From: Acidobacteriota bacterium
GTDB taxonomy: Bacteria; Acidobacteriota; Terriglobia; Bryobacterales; Bryobacteraceae
NCBI GenBank assembly: GCA_016213775.1
Contig: JACQZR010000107.1
Span: forward strand, 1 to 36,978
Direction: 5' to 3'
Length of the DNA stretch: 36,978 bases
Shown: positions 26,635 to 36,770 of the stretch, one piece after another
Position numbering within the stretch: position 1 is the first letter of the stretch
Layout of the letters: each line of letters opens with the position of its first letter
Program-made: the position numbers and the translations under genes
The notes under the pieces: model-generated
Databases searched by the model: none
Told to the model about the DNA's origin: nothing
The model's input: only the letters and a program-made list of their open reading frames with translations

Positions 26635-28689
26635 CTACAACATCTCCACTGCTCGTTTTAGTCCCGCCCGTTCAATCAAGGTTGCGGCGGCCGCGGCCAG
26701 CTCGCCCGCATGCACCGGTTTGGGTACGTGCATCTGAAATCCCGCATTGAGAATGTCCATCCGGTCCTGCGCGCCCGCATGTGCCGTCAACGCGATCGCG
26801 GGTGTTCGTCCGCCTTGGTCCGGCGGCAGTGCCCGAATCCCGCGAATCAATGCGTACCCGTCTTTGCCCGGCATTCCGATGTCGGTCACTACCAGATCCG
26901 GCGGCTCGCGGTCAACCCAACACAGAGCTTCGTCCACCGACGCTGCCGTTCTCACTTCCGCGCCCCACTGGCTCAACAACAGCGAGATCACTTCCCTCGC
27001 GTCCGTTTCATCGTCCACTACGAGAATGCGCGCGCCGCGGATCTCCGGCCCCACTTCCCGAGGCGGCTCCGGTTCCGCTGAAAACACGCGCACTTTCGGT
27101 GCCGCGGCCGTCTGGGCATGCAATGGCAGCGCCACGGTGAACACCGCGCCGCTTCGATCCTGCCGGTTCCGCGCATTGACGCTTCCCCCATGCATTTCCA
27201 CCAAGTGCTTTACAATCGCCAGTCCCAGCCCAAGTCCCTGATGCTCCCTCGTGCTCGAGGAGTCCCCCTGCCGGAAGCGCTCAAAGATATACGGCAGCAG
27301 TTCCGGTGCAATACCCGGTCCGTCATCCTGCACCGTCACCTCGACAGACCGGCAGGCGGCTTTCATGAATACCTGAACACGCCCTCCGGCCGGAGTGAAC
27401 TTCACCGCGTTGGTGAGCAGATTCCCAACTACCTGCTGCATTCTCGCCTGATCGCCCCAAATCGGCCCGCTCGCCGTCTCATTCCCCACGTCAATGGCGA
27501 TGTTCTTTGCTTCCGCCGCCGGCCGGACCGTGTCGAGCGCGGCGTGAATCACCGCCGGCAGTTCGATCAGGCGCATTTCCAATCGCAGCTTCCCGCAGAC
27601 GATTCGCGACACGTCGAGAATATCCGAGACAAGCTGGGTCTGGAGGAATGCATTGCGGTATATGGTCTCCACCGCTCTGCTTTGGGTTGCCTGATCCAGT
27701 CCTCCGGTTCGCAGCATGTGTGCCCAGCCAGTAATGGCATTCAGCGGGGTCCGCAGCTCGTGCGACAGCACGGCGAGAAACTCGTCCTTCACCTTGCTTG
27801 CTTTTTCCAGATCGCGCCGCGCTTCCTCCGCTTCCTGCAGCAGCGCGGCCCTCTCATCCTCGGCACGCTTCCGCTCCGTGATGTTGATGTTGATGCCCGC
27901 AATGGACTGCGGCTTGCCGGCCGAATCGCAAATTACGGTTCCCCGCGCCAACCACGATGTGGTCTCGCCTCCTTCCAGCAGCCGGAATTCCGTTTCGTAT
28001 TCCTGCCCGCCCGCAATTGCCCGCAAATAAGCCTCCCGCATCGCGCTGCGATCCTCGGGATGCACCAGCCTCATAATGTCCACGGGCGACGCGAACCCAC
28101 GCACGGAAGCCCCTCCTGGCGTGACCCATGTCAACGTGTTCTCGCGGATGTCCCACGTCCATCCACGAGTACCGCTGGACGTCAACACAAGCCTCATCCG
28201 CTCCTCGCTGAGACGCAACTGTGCCGCCGCTGCCACAATCTCCTCGGTCCGATCCGCAACCCGCCGCTCCAGTTCTCTGTTCAGAAGTTGCAGCTCAGTA
28301 GTCTTCCGGTAGAGATCCGCAAAGATCGAGACCTTCGCCTTGAGAATCTCCGGAACGATCGGAACCGAGACGTAGTCCACCGCGCCGGACGTGTAGCCTC
28401 TCAAGCGGTGGACATCTTCCACCAGAAGGGACGACACGAGGATGATCGCCGTCTCCTTCAATCGCGGGTGCGAGCGGATCATCGAAGCAAGTTCGAAGCC
28501 GTCCAGTTCGGGCATGCAGACGTCGATCAGCACTACCGCGAATTCATGCTTCAGCAGCCGTTCCAGGGCTTCCCGCGCGGAGTTGGCCTTGATCAGGTTC
28601 TCTCCCAAGTCCGCGAGAATCGCCTCATAGCTCATCAGCTTCGCCGGCTGATCGTCCACCAGGAGAATATTGAGCGGGTCCTTTCTCAT
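26635..28689 (-). CDS. Hybrid histidine kinase, REC-PAS-HisKA-HATPase-REC
   Basis: A 684-aa cytoplasmic kinase without membrane segments. The N-terminal receiver has D56 (LIDVCMPELDG), but the usual conserved lysine is replaced (VDYVSVPI). A short coiled coil leads to a PAS/PAC sensor (about 160-275). Then come HisKA with H310 ([10 protein letters not shown]), HATPase (N-box NLLTNAVKF, DDGPGIAP, GLGLGLAI) and a C-terminal receiver with D603 (VTDIGMPGKDG). It starts 13 nt after the giant kinase with AAAAGGAG before its ATG. A kinase fed by an N-terminal receiver probably takes phosphate from the neighbouring kinase. Confidence 0.94.
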   Translation of the reverse strand: MRKDPLNILLVDDQPAKLMSYEAILADLGENLIKANSAREALERLLKHEFAVVLIDVCMPELDGFELASMIRSHPRLKETAIILVSSLLVEDVHRLRGYTSGAVDYVSVPIVPEILKAKVSIFADLYRKTTELQLLNRELERRVADRTEEIVAAAAQLRLSEERMRLVLTSSGTRGWTWDIRENTLTWVTPGGASVRGFASPVDIMRLVHPEDRSAMREAYLRAIAGGQEYETEFRLLEGGETTSWLARGTVICDSAGKPQSIAGININITERKRAEDERAALLQEAEEARRDLEKASKVKDEFLAVLSHELRTPLNAITGWAHMLRTGGLDQATQSRAVETIYRNAFLQTQLVSDILDVSRIVCGKLRLEMRLIELPAVIHAALDTVRPAAEAKNIAIDVGNETASGPIWGDQARMQQVVGNLLTNAVKFTPAGGRVQVFMKAACRSVEVTVQDDGPGIAPELLPYIFERFRQGDSSSTREHQGLGLGLAIVKHLVEMHGGSVNARNRQDRSGAVFTVALPLHAQTAAAPKVRVFSAEPEPPREVGPEIRGARILVVDDETDAREVISLLLSQWGAEVRTAASVDEALCWVDREPPDLVVTDIGMPGKDGYALIRGIRALPPDQGGRTPAIALTAHAGAQDRMDILNAGFQMHVPKPVHAGELAAAAATLIERAGLKRAVEML

Positions 28690-28702
28690 CTCCTTTTCCT
28701 CA

Positions 28703-31700
28703 TCACCTGTGCAGCCACATCCGCAAAGCCGAAAGCAACTGCTCCGTGTTCACGGGCTTCGCCAGATACTCCGACGCTCCTGCTTCGAGACACTTCTCTC
28801 TGTCTCCCTTCATTGCTTTCGCGGTCAAGGCGATAATCGGCAGCCGCCGCCAGATCGAGTTCCTCCGAATCGTCTGGATGGTCTCGTACCCATCCATCTC
28901 CGGCATCATGATGTCCATCAGCACGATACTAATGTTGGGCGTCGACTCCAACACCGCCAGCGCTTCGTGCCCTGTGCTCGCCGTCTGCACATGCATTCCA
29001 TGGCGCTCCAAGACGCTGCTCAGGGCAAAGATGTTCCGGACGTCGTCGTCCACAACCAGCACCAGCTTATCCACCAGGTCCTCATCCGACTGGTGGAGCC
29101 TCTCGATCATCTCCTGCTTCTCCCGTGGCAATGCAGTCGTCACCCGGTGCAGGAACAGCGCGGTCTCGTCCAACAATCTTTCCGGCGATTCCACTCCCTT
29201 CACCACCACGCTTCGGGCGATGGTGTGCAATTGCGCGTCTTCATCCGGCGACAGCTCTTTGCCGGTGAACACCACCACGGGAATGTCGCGCAGCGTTTCG
29301 TCCGATCCCACTTTGTCGAGCACTTCAAAGCCCGACATGTCGGGCAGGCGCAGATCGAGGACAACGCAGTCGAATGGCTGCTCTTTCAGTTTCGAAAGTG
29401 CCTCGTTGCCGGATTCCGCTCTAAAGATCTCGATGTCATCGTGCTCCAGCAATACACGAATACTCATCTGCTCGGAAGGGTCGTCTTCCACCACCAGCAG
29501 GCGGCGCCGCCGCGGTGTGGAGTACTCCTTGATGCGGTTGAGTGCTTCCTGCAACCCATCGCGTGTCGCCGGCTTCGTCAGGAAGTTGAACGCGCCGCGC
29601 GCCAGACCATGCTGGCGGTCTTCATCGAGAGTGACGATTTGCACTGGAATATGGCGCATCGCGGGATCCTGCTTGAGCTGGCTTAGTACCGTCCAGCCGA
29701 GCATATCAGGCAGGAAGACGTCCAGTGAGACTGCGGTCGGACGATAACGCCGCGCCAAATCGAGCGCGTCCAGGCCTTTCATCGCCACAAGCACTTTGAA
29801 CCCTTGCGCCCGGGCCAGGTCCACCAACACACGGCAATAGTGCGGCTCGTCCTCCACAATCAGCAGCACGTCGTCGCCGGCCTGCAAATCCGCCCGATCA
29901 TCTGCGATGTGCTCGACAACCCGCTCAGGGGTTCGCACCGCCGGAAGCTGCCGCCCCTTTGCCGGCTCGCGCGATTGCAGCGTGCTCATCGAGGGACCCA
30001 TGTAGTGCGACGGCAGGTACAGTGTGAAATTGCTACCCGCGCCGGGCGTGCTGCGCAACTGGATTTCGCCGCCCAACAAATAAGCCAGCTCACGGCTGAT
30101 CGCCAACCCCAGCCCCGTTCCGCCATACTTCCGGCTGGTACTCGCATCGGCTTGCTGGAACGCCTCGAATATGATCTTCTGTTTCTCGAGTGGAATTCCA
30201 ATTCCTGTGTCCGAGACATCAAATGACAGCACCGAACCCGCCGCCGATAGTATTGGATGCCCGCTGCTCCATCCGGTTGTCGCCGCCGCGACGCGCAACT
30301 TGACTCCGCCGCGATCGGTGAACTTGAACGCGTTTGACAGCAGGTTCTTCAGCACCTGCATCAGCCGCTTGGAATCGGTGGTCAAGCCCCGGCCCAAGCC
30401 AGGCTCCAGGTGCACCTCGAACAGCAGACCGCGGTTTTCCGCTTCGTGCCGGAACGATCGGTCCACCGTTTCCAGTAAACGGTCAAACGGAATCTCCTCC
30501 GCATCCACCGTTACCGTTCCCGATTCGATCTTCGACAGGTCGAGAATGTCGCTGATGAGGTTCAACAGGTCGGTGCCCGCGCTATGGATGGTCCGCGCGA
30601 ATTCCGTTTGGCGCGCGGTCAGATTCCCCTCGGGATTATCGCCAAGCTGCTGCCCTAAGATAAGGATGCTGTTCAGCGGCGTTCGCAGCTCATGCGACAT
30701 ATTCGCCAGAAACTCCGATTTGTACTTCGACGTCAGGGCCAGCTCGTCCGCCTTTTCCTCCAGCGCGCGCCGTGCCTGCTCAATCTGTTGATTCTTCCGC
30801 TCCACTTCCACGTTCTGTTCCGCCAGTTGCTGGGCCTTCTGGGCGAGTTGCTCGTTCTTTTCCTGGAGTTCCTTCTGCTGGGTCTGCAATTCGCCGGCGA
30901 GCTGTTGGGACTGCTTCAGGAGCGCCTCGGTTTTCATCGTCGCTTCAATGCTGTTCAACACGATCCCGATACTCGCGGTCAACTGCTCGAGAAACGCCAG
31001 ATGCGATGCCGTGAAGATACTGAACGATGCCAGCTCGATCACCGCCTTGGCCTGGTTCTCGAAAAGCACGGGCAGCACTACAATGTTGCGGGGCGACGAC
31101 TCGTACAATCCCGAACGTATCGGCACCGTCGACGGCGGAATGTCGGTCACGAGCATTGTTTCCTTCTCGATGGCGCATTGTCCCACCATCCCCTGGCCGA
31201 GGCGAAGCCGATCGGGAAGTCCATCCCCGTTCGAATTACTGGCGTAGGAGGCCAGCAAGCTCAACGCCGGCTGGTCGGACTCCGAGTCCATGTTGTAAAT
31301 CACGCTCCGCTGGGCATTCACCAACGGTGTCAGCTCTGACAGCAGGGTGCGTCCAACCGTTCCCAGATCGCGCTGTCCCTGCAACATGCCGGTTACTCGG
31401 GCGAGGTTCGTTTTGAGCCAGTCCTGTTCGCTGTTGCGCTCCGTCGTCAGGCGGAGGTTAGTGATCATCGTGTTGATGTTGTCCTTCAGTTCGGCCACCT
31501 CGCCGCGCGCTTCCACCTGGATCGAACGTGTCAGGTCGCCCTTGGTCACCGCAGTGGCCACCTCCGCGATCGCGCGCACCTGCGTTGTCAGGTTCGCCGC
31601 AAGCAGGTTCACGTTCCCAGTCAGATCCTTCCACGTGCCCTCGGTGCCGGGAACGTTCGCCTGTCCACCCAGCCTACCTTCGACGCCCACTTCTCTTGCC

Positions 31701-34700
31701 ACGCTGGTCACCTGGTCGGCAAACGTCGCCAGGGTATAGGTCATATTATTGATCGTCGCAGCCAGCGCCGCCACCTCACCTTTCGCCTTTACGGTGAGGT
31801 TCTGCTTCAAGTCCCCGTTGGCAACGGCCGTAACTACTTTCACGATGCCGCGCACCTGCTCGGTCAGGTTCGCGGCCATCACGTTCACGTTGTCGGTCAA
31901 GTCTTTCCATGTGCCGGCGACTCCCGGCACCTGCGCCTGGCCGCCGAGGTTCCCGTCGGTTCCCACCTCGCGGGCCACACGCGTCACTTCCGCGGCGAAC
32001 GCGTTGAGCTGGTCCACCATCGTGTTGATGGTGTTCTTCAACTCCAGGATTTCGCCCTTCACGTCCACCGTGATTTTGCGCGACAGATCGCCGCGCGCCA
32101 CCGCTGTTGTCACTTCCGCGATGTTGCGCACCTGAGTAGTCAGGTTGGCGGCCAGCAGGTTCACGTTGTCCGTCAAGTCCTTCCAGGTACCCGCGACTCC
32201 GGGCACCACCGCCTGTCCGCCCAGCCTGCCGTCGGTTCCCACCTCGCGCGCCACGCGTGTCACCTCCGCCGCGAACGACCGCAACTGCTCGACCATCGTG
32301 TTGATGGTTTCCTTGAGCTGCAGAATCTCGCCGCGCACGTCCACCGTGATCTTCTTCGACAAGTCTCCATTGGCGATCGCCGTCGACACCTCGGCGATGT
32401 TGCGCACCTGCGCCGTCAGGTTGCTGGCCATGAAATTGACGCTGTCCGTGAGATCCTTCCACGTACCGGCAACGCCGGGCACCGCGGCCTGGCCGCCGAG
32501 CTTTCCGTCGGTACCCACTTCGCGCGCCACGCGTGTTACTTCGGATGCGAATGCGTTCAACTGCACAACCATCGTGTTCATCGTGTTCTTCAACTCGAGG
32601 ATTTCGCCCTTCACATCCACGGTGATCTTGCGCGACAGATCGCCACGCGCCACTGCGGTGGTCACCTCGGCGATGTTGCGCACCTGCGCAGTCAGGTTCC
32701 CGGCCATCGAGTTCACGCTGTCGGTCAAATCCTTCCACGTGCCGGCCACGCCAGGCACCTTCGCCTGTCCACCCAGGCGCCCTTCCGGTCCCACTTCGCG
32801 CGCCACGCGCGTCACTTCACCCGCGAAGGCATTGAGCTGGTCCACCATCGTGTTGAGCGTTTCTTTCAACTGGAGGATCTCACCGCGTACGTCCACGGTG
32901 ATCTTGCGCGACAAATCGCCGCTGGCGATGGCGCCCGCCACCTCGGCGATGTTTCGCACCTGCGCCGTCAGATTGCCTGCCATCGAGTTCACGCTGTCGG
33001 TGAGATCCTTCCACGTACCGGCAACGCCCGGTACCGCAGCCTGCCCGCCGAGTTTGCCGTCCGTTCCCACTTCGCGGGCGACGCGCGTCACTTCCGCCGC
33101 GAAGGCATTCAACTGGTCCACCATTGTGTTCAGGGTCTCTTTCAACTGCAGGATCTCCCCGCGGACGTCCACAGTGATCTTGCGCGACAGATCTCCCTTC
33201 GCCACCGCCGTGGCTACTTCTGCGATGTTGCGCACCTGCGCGGTAAGGTTGCTCGCCATCGAGTTCACGCTGTCGGTGAGATCCTTCCACGTACCGGCAA
33301 CGCCCGACACCTGTGCCTGCCCGCCGAGCTTGCCGTCTGTTCCCACCTCGCGGGCGACGCGCGTCACTTCCGACGAGAACGCGTTGAGCTGATCCACCAT
33401 GGTGTTGATGGTGTTCTTCAACTCGAGGATCTCGCCCTTCACGTCCACGGTGATCTTGCGCGACAAATCGCCGCGGGCCACGGCGGTGGTGACTTCGGCG
33501 ATGTTGCGCACCTGCGCAGTGAGGTTGTTGGCCATCGAGTTCACGCTGTCGGTGAGATCCTTCCACGTGCCGGCAACCCCGCGCACATCCGCCTGTCCGC
33601 CCAACCGTCCGTCGGTACCCACCTCGCGAGCGACGCGCGTGACTTCACCGGCAAACGCATTCAACTGGTCCACCATCGTGTTGACGGTCTCTTTAAGCTG
33701 CAGAATCTCGCCGCTCACGCTCACCGTGATCTTGCGCGACAAATCTCCGCTGGCGATCGCCGTCGCTACTTCCGCGATGTTTCTCACCTGCGCCGTCAGG
33801 TTGCTCGCCATGAAGTTGACGTTGTCTGTCAAATCTTTCCATGTCCCCGCGACTCCCGGCACCTGAGCCTGGCCGCCCAGTTTGCCGTCGGTTCCCACCT
33901 CGCGGGCGACGCGCGTCACTTCCGACGCAAAGGAGTTGAGCTGGTCCACCATCGTGTTGATGGTGTTCTTCAGCTCGAGAATCTCTCCGCGCACATCTAC
34001 CGTGATCTTGCGCGACAAATCGCCGCGCGCCACTGCCGTCGTCACGTCCGCGATGTTGCGCACCTGCGCCGTCAGGTTGTTCGCCATGAAATTGACGTTG
34101 TCGGTCAAATCCTTCCACGTCCCCGCCGCGCCCGGTACAATCGCCTGCCCTCCCAACCGCCCTTCCGTTCCTACTTCTCTCGCCACGCGCGTCACTTCGC
34201 TGGCAAACGATCGCAACTGTTCCACCATCGAGTTGATCGCTTCTTTGAGCTGGAGGATCTCCCCGCGCACATCGGCAGTAATTTTCTTGGAGAGGTCGCC
34301 GCTCGCCACCGCAATCGTCACTTCCGCGATGTTGCGCACCTGGGTGGTGAGGTTGCTCGCCATCAGGTTCACGTTTTCCGTGAGATCCTTCCACACCCCG
34401 CTTACTTCGCGCACCTGCGCCTGTCCGCCCAGCTTGCCGTCCGTCCCCACCTCTCTGGCCACGCGTGTCACTTCTCCGGCGAACGCATTCAACTGGTCCA
34501 CCATCGTGTTCATCGTTTCCTTGAGCTGGAGAATCTCGCCGCTCACGTCGACGGTGATCTTGCGCGACAAATCGCCGCGCGCCACTGCCGTTGTCACGTC
34601 CGCGATATTCCGCACCTGCGCCGTCAGGTTGCCGCACATTGCGTTCACTGAATCCGTCAGATCTTTCCATGTGCCCGCAACACCCGGTACCACCGCCTGA

Positions 34701-35524
34701 CCGCCCAGGCGCCCTTCCGTTCCCACTTCGCGAGCCACGCGCGTCACTTCGCTGGCAAACGATCGCAACTGGTCCACCATTGTGTTGATGGCTTCTTTGA
34801 GCTGGAGGATCTCCCCGCGGACGTCCACTGTGATCTTCTTCGAAAGATCGCCGCTGGCCACTGCGATGGTCACCTCAGAGATGTTCCGCACCTGCGCCGT
34901 CAGGTTGCTCGCCATCAGGTTCACGTTTTGCGTCAGGTCCTTCCACACCCCGCTGACTTCCTTCACCTCCGCCTGACCGCCCAGCTTGCCGTCGGTTCCC
35001 ACTTCCCTCGCCACGCGCGTCACTTCGGAGGTGAACACCACAAGCTGTTGGATCATCGTGTTGACGATCGTCGCCGAGCCGAAGAACTCTCCTTCCAGCG
35101 CCCGGCCATCCAGTTCCAGGGGCACCGTCCGTAGCAGATCCCCTTGGGCCACCGCCGAAACCGAGCGCGTCAACTCCGTAATCGGCCATAGCAGATCGTC
35201 GATCAGGCCGTTCATCGAGTCTTCCATCTCGCCCCACGACCCGCTCCTGCGCTCGAACCGCACCCGCTGGCTCGTCTGGCCCTTCTTGCCCACTACAGAG
35301 CCCACGCGGTTCAGTTCGGCCGCCATGCGCTGGTTGGCCATGACGATCTCGTTGAACGTGTCCGCGATCTTGCCCTCGATTCCGGTACGGTGGCCGGGCA
35401 GCCTCACGGAGAAGTCGCCGTCCCGCACTGCTTGCAGCGCCGTCAGCAGTTCCCTGTTATAGTCACCCGTTGCTTTGCGCGACGTGCGCACTCCTGTGGG
35501 GCGTACCGGTGCTGCTATGCTCAT
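28703..35524 (-). CDS. Giant poly-HAMP hybrid histidine kinase (Nik1/Os-1-like)
   Basis: A 2273-aa protein with no membrane segments. After a degenerate HAMP-like start (1-166) come thirteen tandem 92-residue units (167-1362) with the core [10 protein letters not shown]...LGGQA...[18 protein letters not shown]. This matches the repeats of fungal group III kinases (Nik1/Os-1), which usually have five to nine. Then follow a GAF domain (about 1380-1525), a Gln/Glu-rich coiled coil (1530-1600), HisKA with H1611 ([11 protein letters not shown]), HATPase (about 1720-1840) and three receivers ([27 protein letters not shown]). AGGAGG precedes the ATG. In fungi these kinases sense osmotic or turgor stress; the stimulus here is unknown. 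Confidence 0.95.
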   Translation of the reverse strand: MSIAAPVRPTGVRTSRKATGDYNRELLTALQAVRDGDFSVRLPGHRTGIEGKIADTFNEIVMANQRMAAELNRVGSVVGKKGQTSQRVRFERRSGSWGEMEDSMNGLIDDLLWPITELTRSVSAVAQGDLLRTVPLELDGRALEGEFFGSATIVNTMIQQLVVFTSEVTRVAREVGTDGKLGGQAEVKEVSGVWKDLTQNVNLMASNLTAQVRNISEVTIAVASGDLSKKITVDVRGEILQLKEAINTMVDQLRSFASEVTRVAREVGTEGRLGGQAVVPGVAGTWKDLTDSVNAMCGNLTAQVRNIADVTTAVARGDLSRKITVDVSGEILQLKETMNTMVDQLNAFAGEVTRVAREVGTDGKLGGQAQVREVSGVWKDLTENVNLMASNLTTQVRNIAEVTIAVASGDLSKKITADVRGEILQLKEAINSMVEQLRSFASEVTRVAREVGTEGRLGGQAIVPGAAGTWKDLTDNVNFMANNLTAQVRNIADVTTAVARGDLSRKITVDVRGEILELKNTINTMVDQLNSFASEVTRVAREVGTDGKLGGQAQVPGVAGTWKDLTDNVNFMASNLTAQVRNIAEVATAIASGDLSRKITVSVSGEILQLKETVNTMVDQLNAFAGEVTRVAREVGTDGRLGGQADVRGVAGTWKDLTDSVNSMANNLTAQVRNIAEVTTAVARGDLSRKITVDVKGEILELKNTINTMVDQLNAFSSEVTRVAREVGTDGKLGGQAQVSGVAGTWKDLTDSVNSMASNLTAQVRNIAEVATAVAKGDLSRKITVDVRGEILQLKETLNTMVDQLNAFAAEVTRVAREVGTDGKLGGQAAVPGVAGTWKDLTDSVNSMAGNLTAQVRNIAEVAGAIASGDLSRKITVDVRGEILQLKETLNTMVDQLNAFAGEVTRVAREVGPEGRLGGQAKVPGVAGTWKDLTDSVNSMAGNLTAQVRNIAEVTTAVARGDLSRKITVDVKGEILELKNTMNTMVVQLNAFASEVTRVAREVGTDGKLGGQAAVPGVAGTWKDLTDSVNFMASNLTAQVRNIAEVSTAIANGDLSKKITVDVRGEILQLKETINTMVEQLRSFAAEVTRVAREVGTDGRLGGQAVVPGVAGTWKDLTDNVNLLAANLTTQVRNIAEVTTAVARGDLSRKITVDVKGEILELKNTINTMVDQLNAFAAEVTRVAREVGTDGNLGGQAQVPGVAGTWKDLTDNVNVMAANLTEQVRGIVKVVTAVANGDLKQNLTVKAKGEVAALAATINNMTYTLATFADQVTSVAREVGVEGRLGGQANVPGTEGTWKDLTGNVNLLAANLTTQVRAIAEVATAVTKGDLTRSIQVEARGEVAELKDNINTMITNLRLTTERNSEQDWLKTNLARVTGMLQGQRDLGTVGRTLLSELTPLVNAQRSVIYNMDSESDQPALSLLASYASNSNGDGLPDRLRLGQGMVGQCAIEKETMLVTDIPPSTVPIRSGLYESSPRNIVVLPVLFENQAKAVIELASFSIFTASHLAFLEQLTASIGIVLNSIEATMKTEALLKQSQQLAGELQTQQKELQEKNEQLAQKAQQLAEQNVEVERKNQQIEQARRALEEKADELALTSKYKSEFLANMSHELRTPLNSILILGQQLGDNPEGNLTARQTEFARTIHSAGTDLLNLISDILDLSKIESGTVTVDAEEIPFDRLLETVDRSFRHEAENRGLLFEVHLEPGLGRGLTTDSKRLMQVLKNLLSNAFKFTDRGGVKLRVAAATTGWSSGHPILSAAGSVLSFDVSDTGIGIPLEKQKIIFEAFQQADASTSRKYGGTGLGLAISRELAYLLGGEIQLRSTPGAGSNFTLYLPSHYMGPSMSTLQSREPAKGRQLPAVRTPERVVEHIADDRADLQAGDDVLLIVEDEPHYCRVLVDLARAQGFKVLVAMKGLDALDLARRYRPTAVSLDVFLPDMLGWTVLSQLKQDPAMRHIPVQIVTLDEDRQHGLARGAFNFLTKPATRDGLQEALNRIKEYSTPRRRRLLVVEDDPSEQMSIRVLLEHDDIEIFRAESGNEALSKLKEQPFDCVVLDLRLPDMSGFEVLDKVGSDETLRDIPVVVFTGKELSPDEDAQLHTIARSVVVKGVESPERLLDETALFLHRVTTALPREKQEMIERLHQSDEDLVDKLVLVVDDDVRNIFALSSVLERHGMHVQTASTGHEALAVLESTPNISIVLMDIMMPEMDGYETIQTIRRNSIWRRLPIIALTAKAMKGDREKCLEAGASEYLAKPVNTEQLLSALRMWLHR
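31439..35026 (-). repeat. Thirteen in-phase 276-bp repeats (HAMP array)
   Basis: The coding array consists of 13 units of exactly 276 bp without indels. Units alternate between subtypes, for example GDLSKKIT with [10 protein letters not shown] and GDLSRKIT with [10 protein letters not shown], and some non-adjacent units look closer than neighbours. Units 12 and 13 and the part before unit 1 are the most diverged, as expected of an array that expands from the middle. Confidence 0.9.
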
Positions 35525-35728
35525 GGTCCCTCCTGGACGCGCGAATTCTCTCTGCGCGCGCGCGTTGATTCACTCGACTATCCTGTCGTTTCGTCAGCAT
35601 TCGATTCAACTAGGGAAAGCCCCAGGACGGTGAATCGATAACCGGCTAGTCGAATGTGAGGCAGGCCGGAGGTCAACCAAGTCCAGGATGTGTGTAGCGT
35701 GGTGCGAGGGGTTCGCGCCTTGCGGTCG
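35525..35728. other. Intergenic before giant kinase, with dyads
   Basis: Contains an interrupted inverted repeat, CATTCGA (35598-35604) with TCGAATG (35650-35656), and the long hairpin at 35692-35734. No small gene is seen. Confidence 0.4.
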
Positions 35729-35734
35729 CTACAC
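35692..35734 (-). terminator. Long stem-loop at the end of the receiver-like gene
   Basis: GTGTAGCG pairs perfectly with CGCTACAC, and inside it GGTGCGA pairs with TCGCGCC (one wobble). The stop codon of the gene at 35729 lies in the stem. There is no U-tract, so it may be a processing or attenuation site that limits reading into the giant kinase. Confidence 0.4.
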
Positions 35735-36199
35735 CCCCCCAACCGCCGCCGCGCGGACCAACTCCGGCATTCTGTGCCGCCGATCCTCTCCCTGCCGCAA
35801 CTCGTGATACCAGGAATGCCACGCCAGCGAGACATTGGTGACGATATCCCGCATGTCGAACGGACTCTCCAGCAGGCTGTATCCACCGTTGTGAATCACG
35901 TCCCCCCACAGCCGCTCGTCCGCCAGGCGGGAGAATACGATCACTCGCGGCGGGTTTTCCATCGACGCCGTCTCTCGCACGATCGTCTTCCAGGAATCCA
36001 AGCGTGAATCGGCCGAGCACAGGACTACCGGGATGTTCGTCTCCCTCAATAGTTCCAAGGCCTGCTCGCAATCCGTGGCCGTGCGCAGGCTCCAGTTCGA
36101 GTGGGAGAAGACCTGTCGCAAGACCACATGATCGCTCTCGAAGGGACTCATTAGTAGCGCCGAGATATTCAGCGGATACGGAGTTGTTGCCCGTTTCAT
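35729..36199 (-). CDS. Degenerate receiver-like protein
   Basis: A 156-aa protein with a receiver-like fold (NISALLMSPFESDHVVLRQVF..., VVLCSADSRLDSWK, VIVFSRLADERL, SLLESPFDMRDI). The N-terminal acidic pair is absent (SPFESD), an aspartate remains near the acceptor position (D64) and the conserved lysine before PF is serine. It is therefore probably a pseudo-receiver that binds partners without normal phosphorylation. The ATG at 36199 follows GGGAGG; an upstream ATG is less likely. It is first in the run of four signalling genes and lies behind the dyad-rich promoter region. Confidence 0.7.
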   Translation of the reverse strand: MKRATTPYPLNISALLMSPFESDHVVLRQVFSHSNWSLRTATDCEQALELLRETNIPVVLCSADSRLDSWKTIVRETASMENPPRVIVFSRLADERLWGDVIHNGGYSLLESPFDMRDIVTNVSLAWHSWYHELRQGEDRRHRMPELVRAAAVGGV

Positions 36200-36220
36200 G
36201 TGCGGCCTCCCTCTACGTTC

Positions 36221-36241
36221 TGGAAGATGACAGATCTTCCA
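36221..36241. promoter_or_regulatory. Perfect dyad upstream of signalling cluster
   Basis: TGGAAGAT-N5-ATCTTCCA, 22 bp before the ATG at 36199. A further related half-site, CGGAAGTC, occurs at 36303-36310. It is probably an operator for the signalling cluster. Confidence 0.5.
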
Positions 36242-36308
36242 AAACAAGAAATCTGAGATGTCCTGCGCGCGTCCAATTCTGAGGTCTCGGAACTTCTTGT
36301 TTCGGAAG
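36236..36308. repeat. Inverted repeat, 15-bp arms
   Basis: CTTCCAAAACAAGAA (36236-36250) is inverted at 36294-36308 with a single mismatch and a 43-bp spacer. Weaker similarity continues for some ten more bases. It overlaps the dyad at 36221-36241. Confidence 0.55.
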
Positions 36309-36696
36309 TCTAAGCTATTATGCGATTCTCAATCTAAGGTCCTCTACTGGGGGTTTCCCGAGTTTTTCCAATACCTTCGCCTGCATTAACAACTATCGAC
36401 AAAAGAGAACGCCAGGAGCTTCTTGCAAGGGAGGCTCCCGGCGTATCTTGCACCGCATCGTGTCAGCCGTGATCTTCTGAAAACAGGCTTTTGGGGGTTG
36501 GTCCGGACGAATATGATCTATTGATCACGGTCTTTTTATCTCTCGCCCGTCATCAATATTGTAAATAGGTGGCAAGGATTCAGGCTACTAGGGATACACC
36601 TAGTCATGTGGCGCATGCTGACAAGTTGTTCGCTCACGCTCCGTAACGCACTGAATCTACAGCGCCGCCCGCGTCAACTTCTGCCACGGGGTGTTA
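36309..36696. other. Long intergenic region with possible structured RNA
   Basis: No protein gene is convincing. On the plus strand there is an imperfect hairpin (36410-36443, CGCCAGGAGC with GCTCCCGGCG). A distant perfect helix follows, CCGTGATC (36467-36474) with GATCACGG (36523-36530), directly followed by TCTTTTTATCT. That could be the end of a small RNA of about 130 nt; no clear promoter was found. Confidence 0.3.
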
Positions 36697-36758
36697 AGCG
36701 CGACCCCCCAGTCGCGCTGGCTGGCCTGGAAAGGCCAGCCGCGGCCAGGATTGGCCGC
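36697..36758. repeat. Three back-to-back perfect hairpins
   Basis: AGCGCGAC-6 nt-GTCGCGCT (36697-36718), GGCTGGCCT-4 nt-AGGCCAGCC (36719-36740) and GCGGCCA-4 nt-TGGCCGC (36741-36758) abut without a spare base. They lie 12 bp beyond the stop of the minus-strand gene at the window edge. There is no T-tract. They may be REP-like elements or an mRNA 3'-end stabiliser. Confidence 0.6.
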
Positions 36759-36770
36759 CCCACAGACCGG

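Noticed and set aside
27118-28836. 572-codon open frame on the plus strand
   Set aside because: Antisense to the hybrid kinase; its translation is low-complexity and shows no domain, while the minus strand has full kinase motifs.
32145-33392. Long repetitive plus-strand frame over the HAMP array
   Set aside because: It is a mirror of the in-phase repeats on the coding strand; periodic Ser/Thr/Pro sequence without family features.
31439-35026. CRISPR-like periodicity
   Set aside because: The 276-bp period is protein-coding HAMP repetition with no short repeat/spacer pattern.
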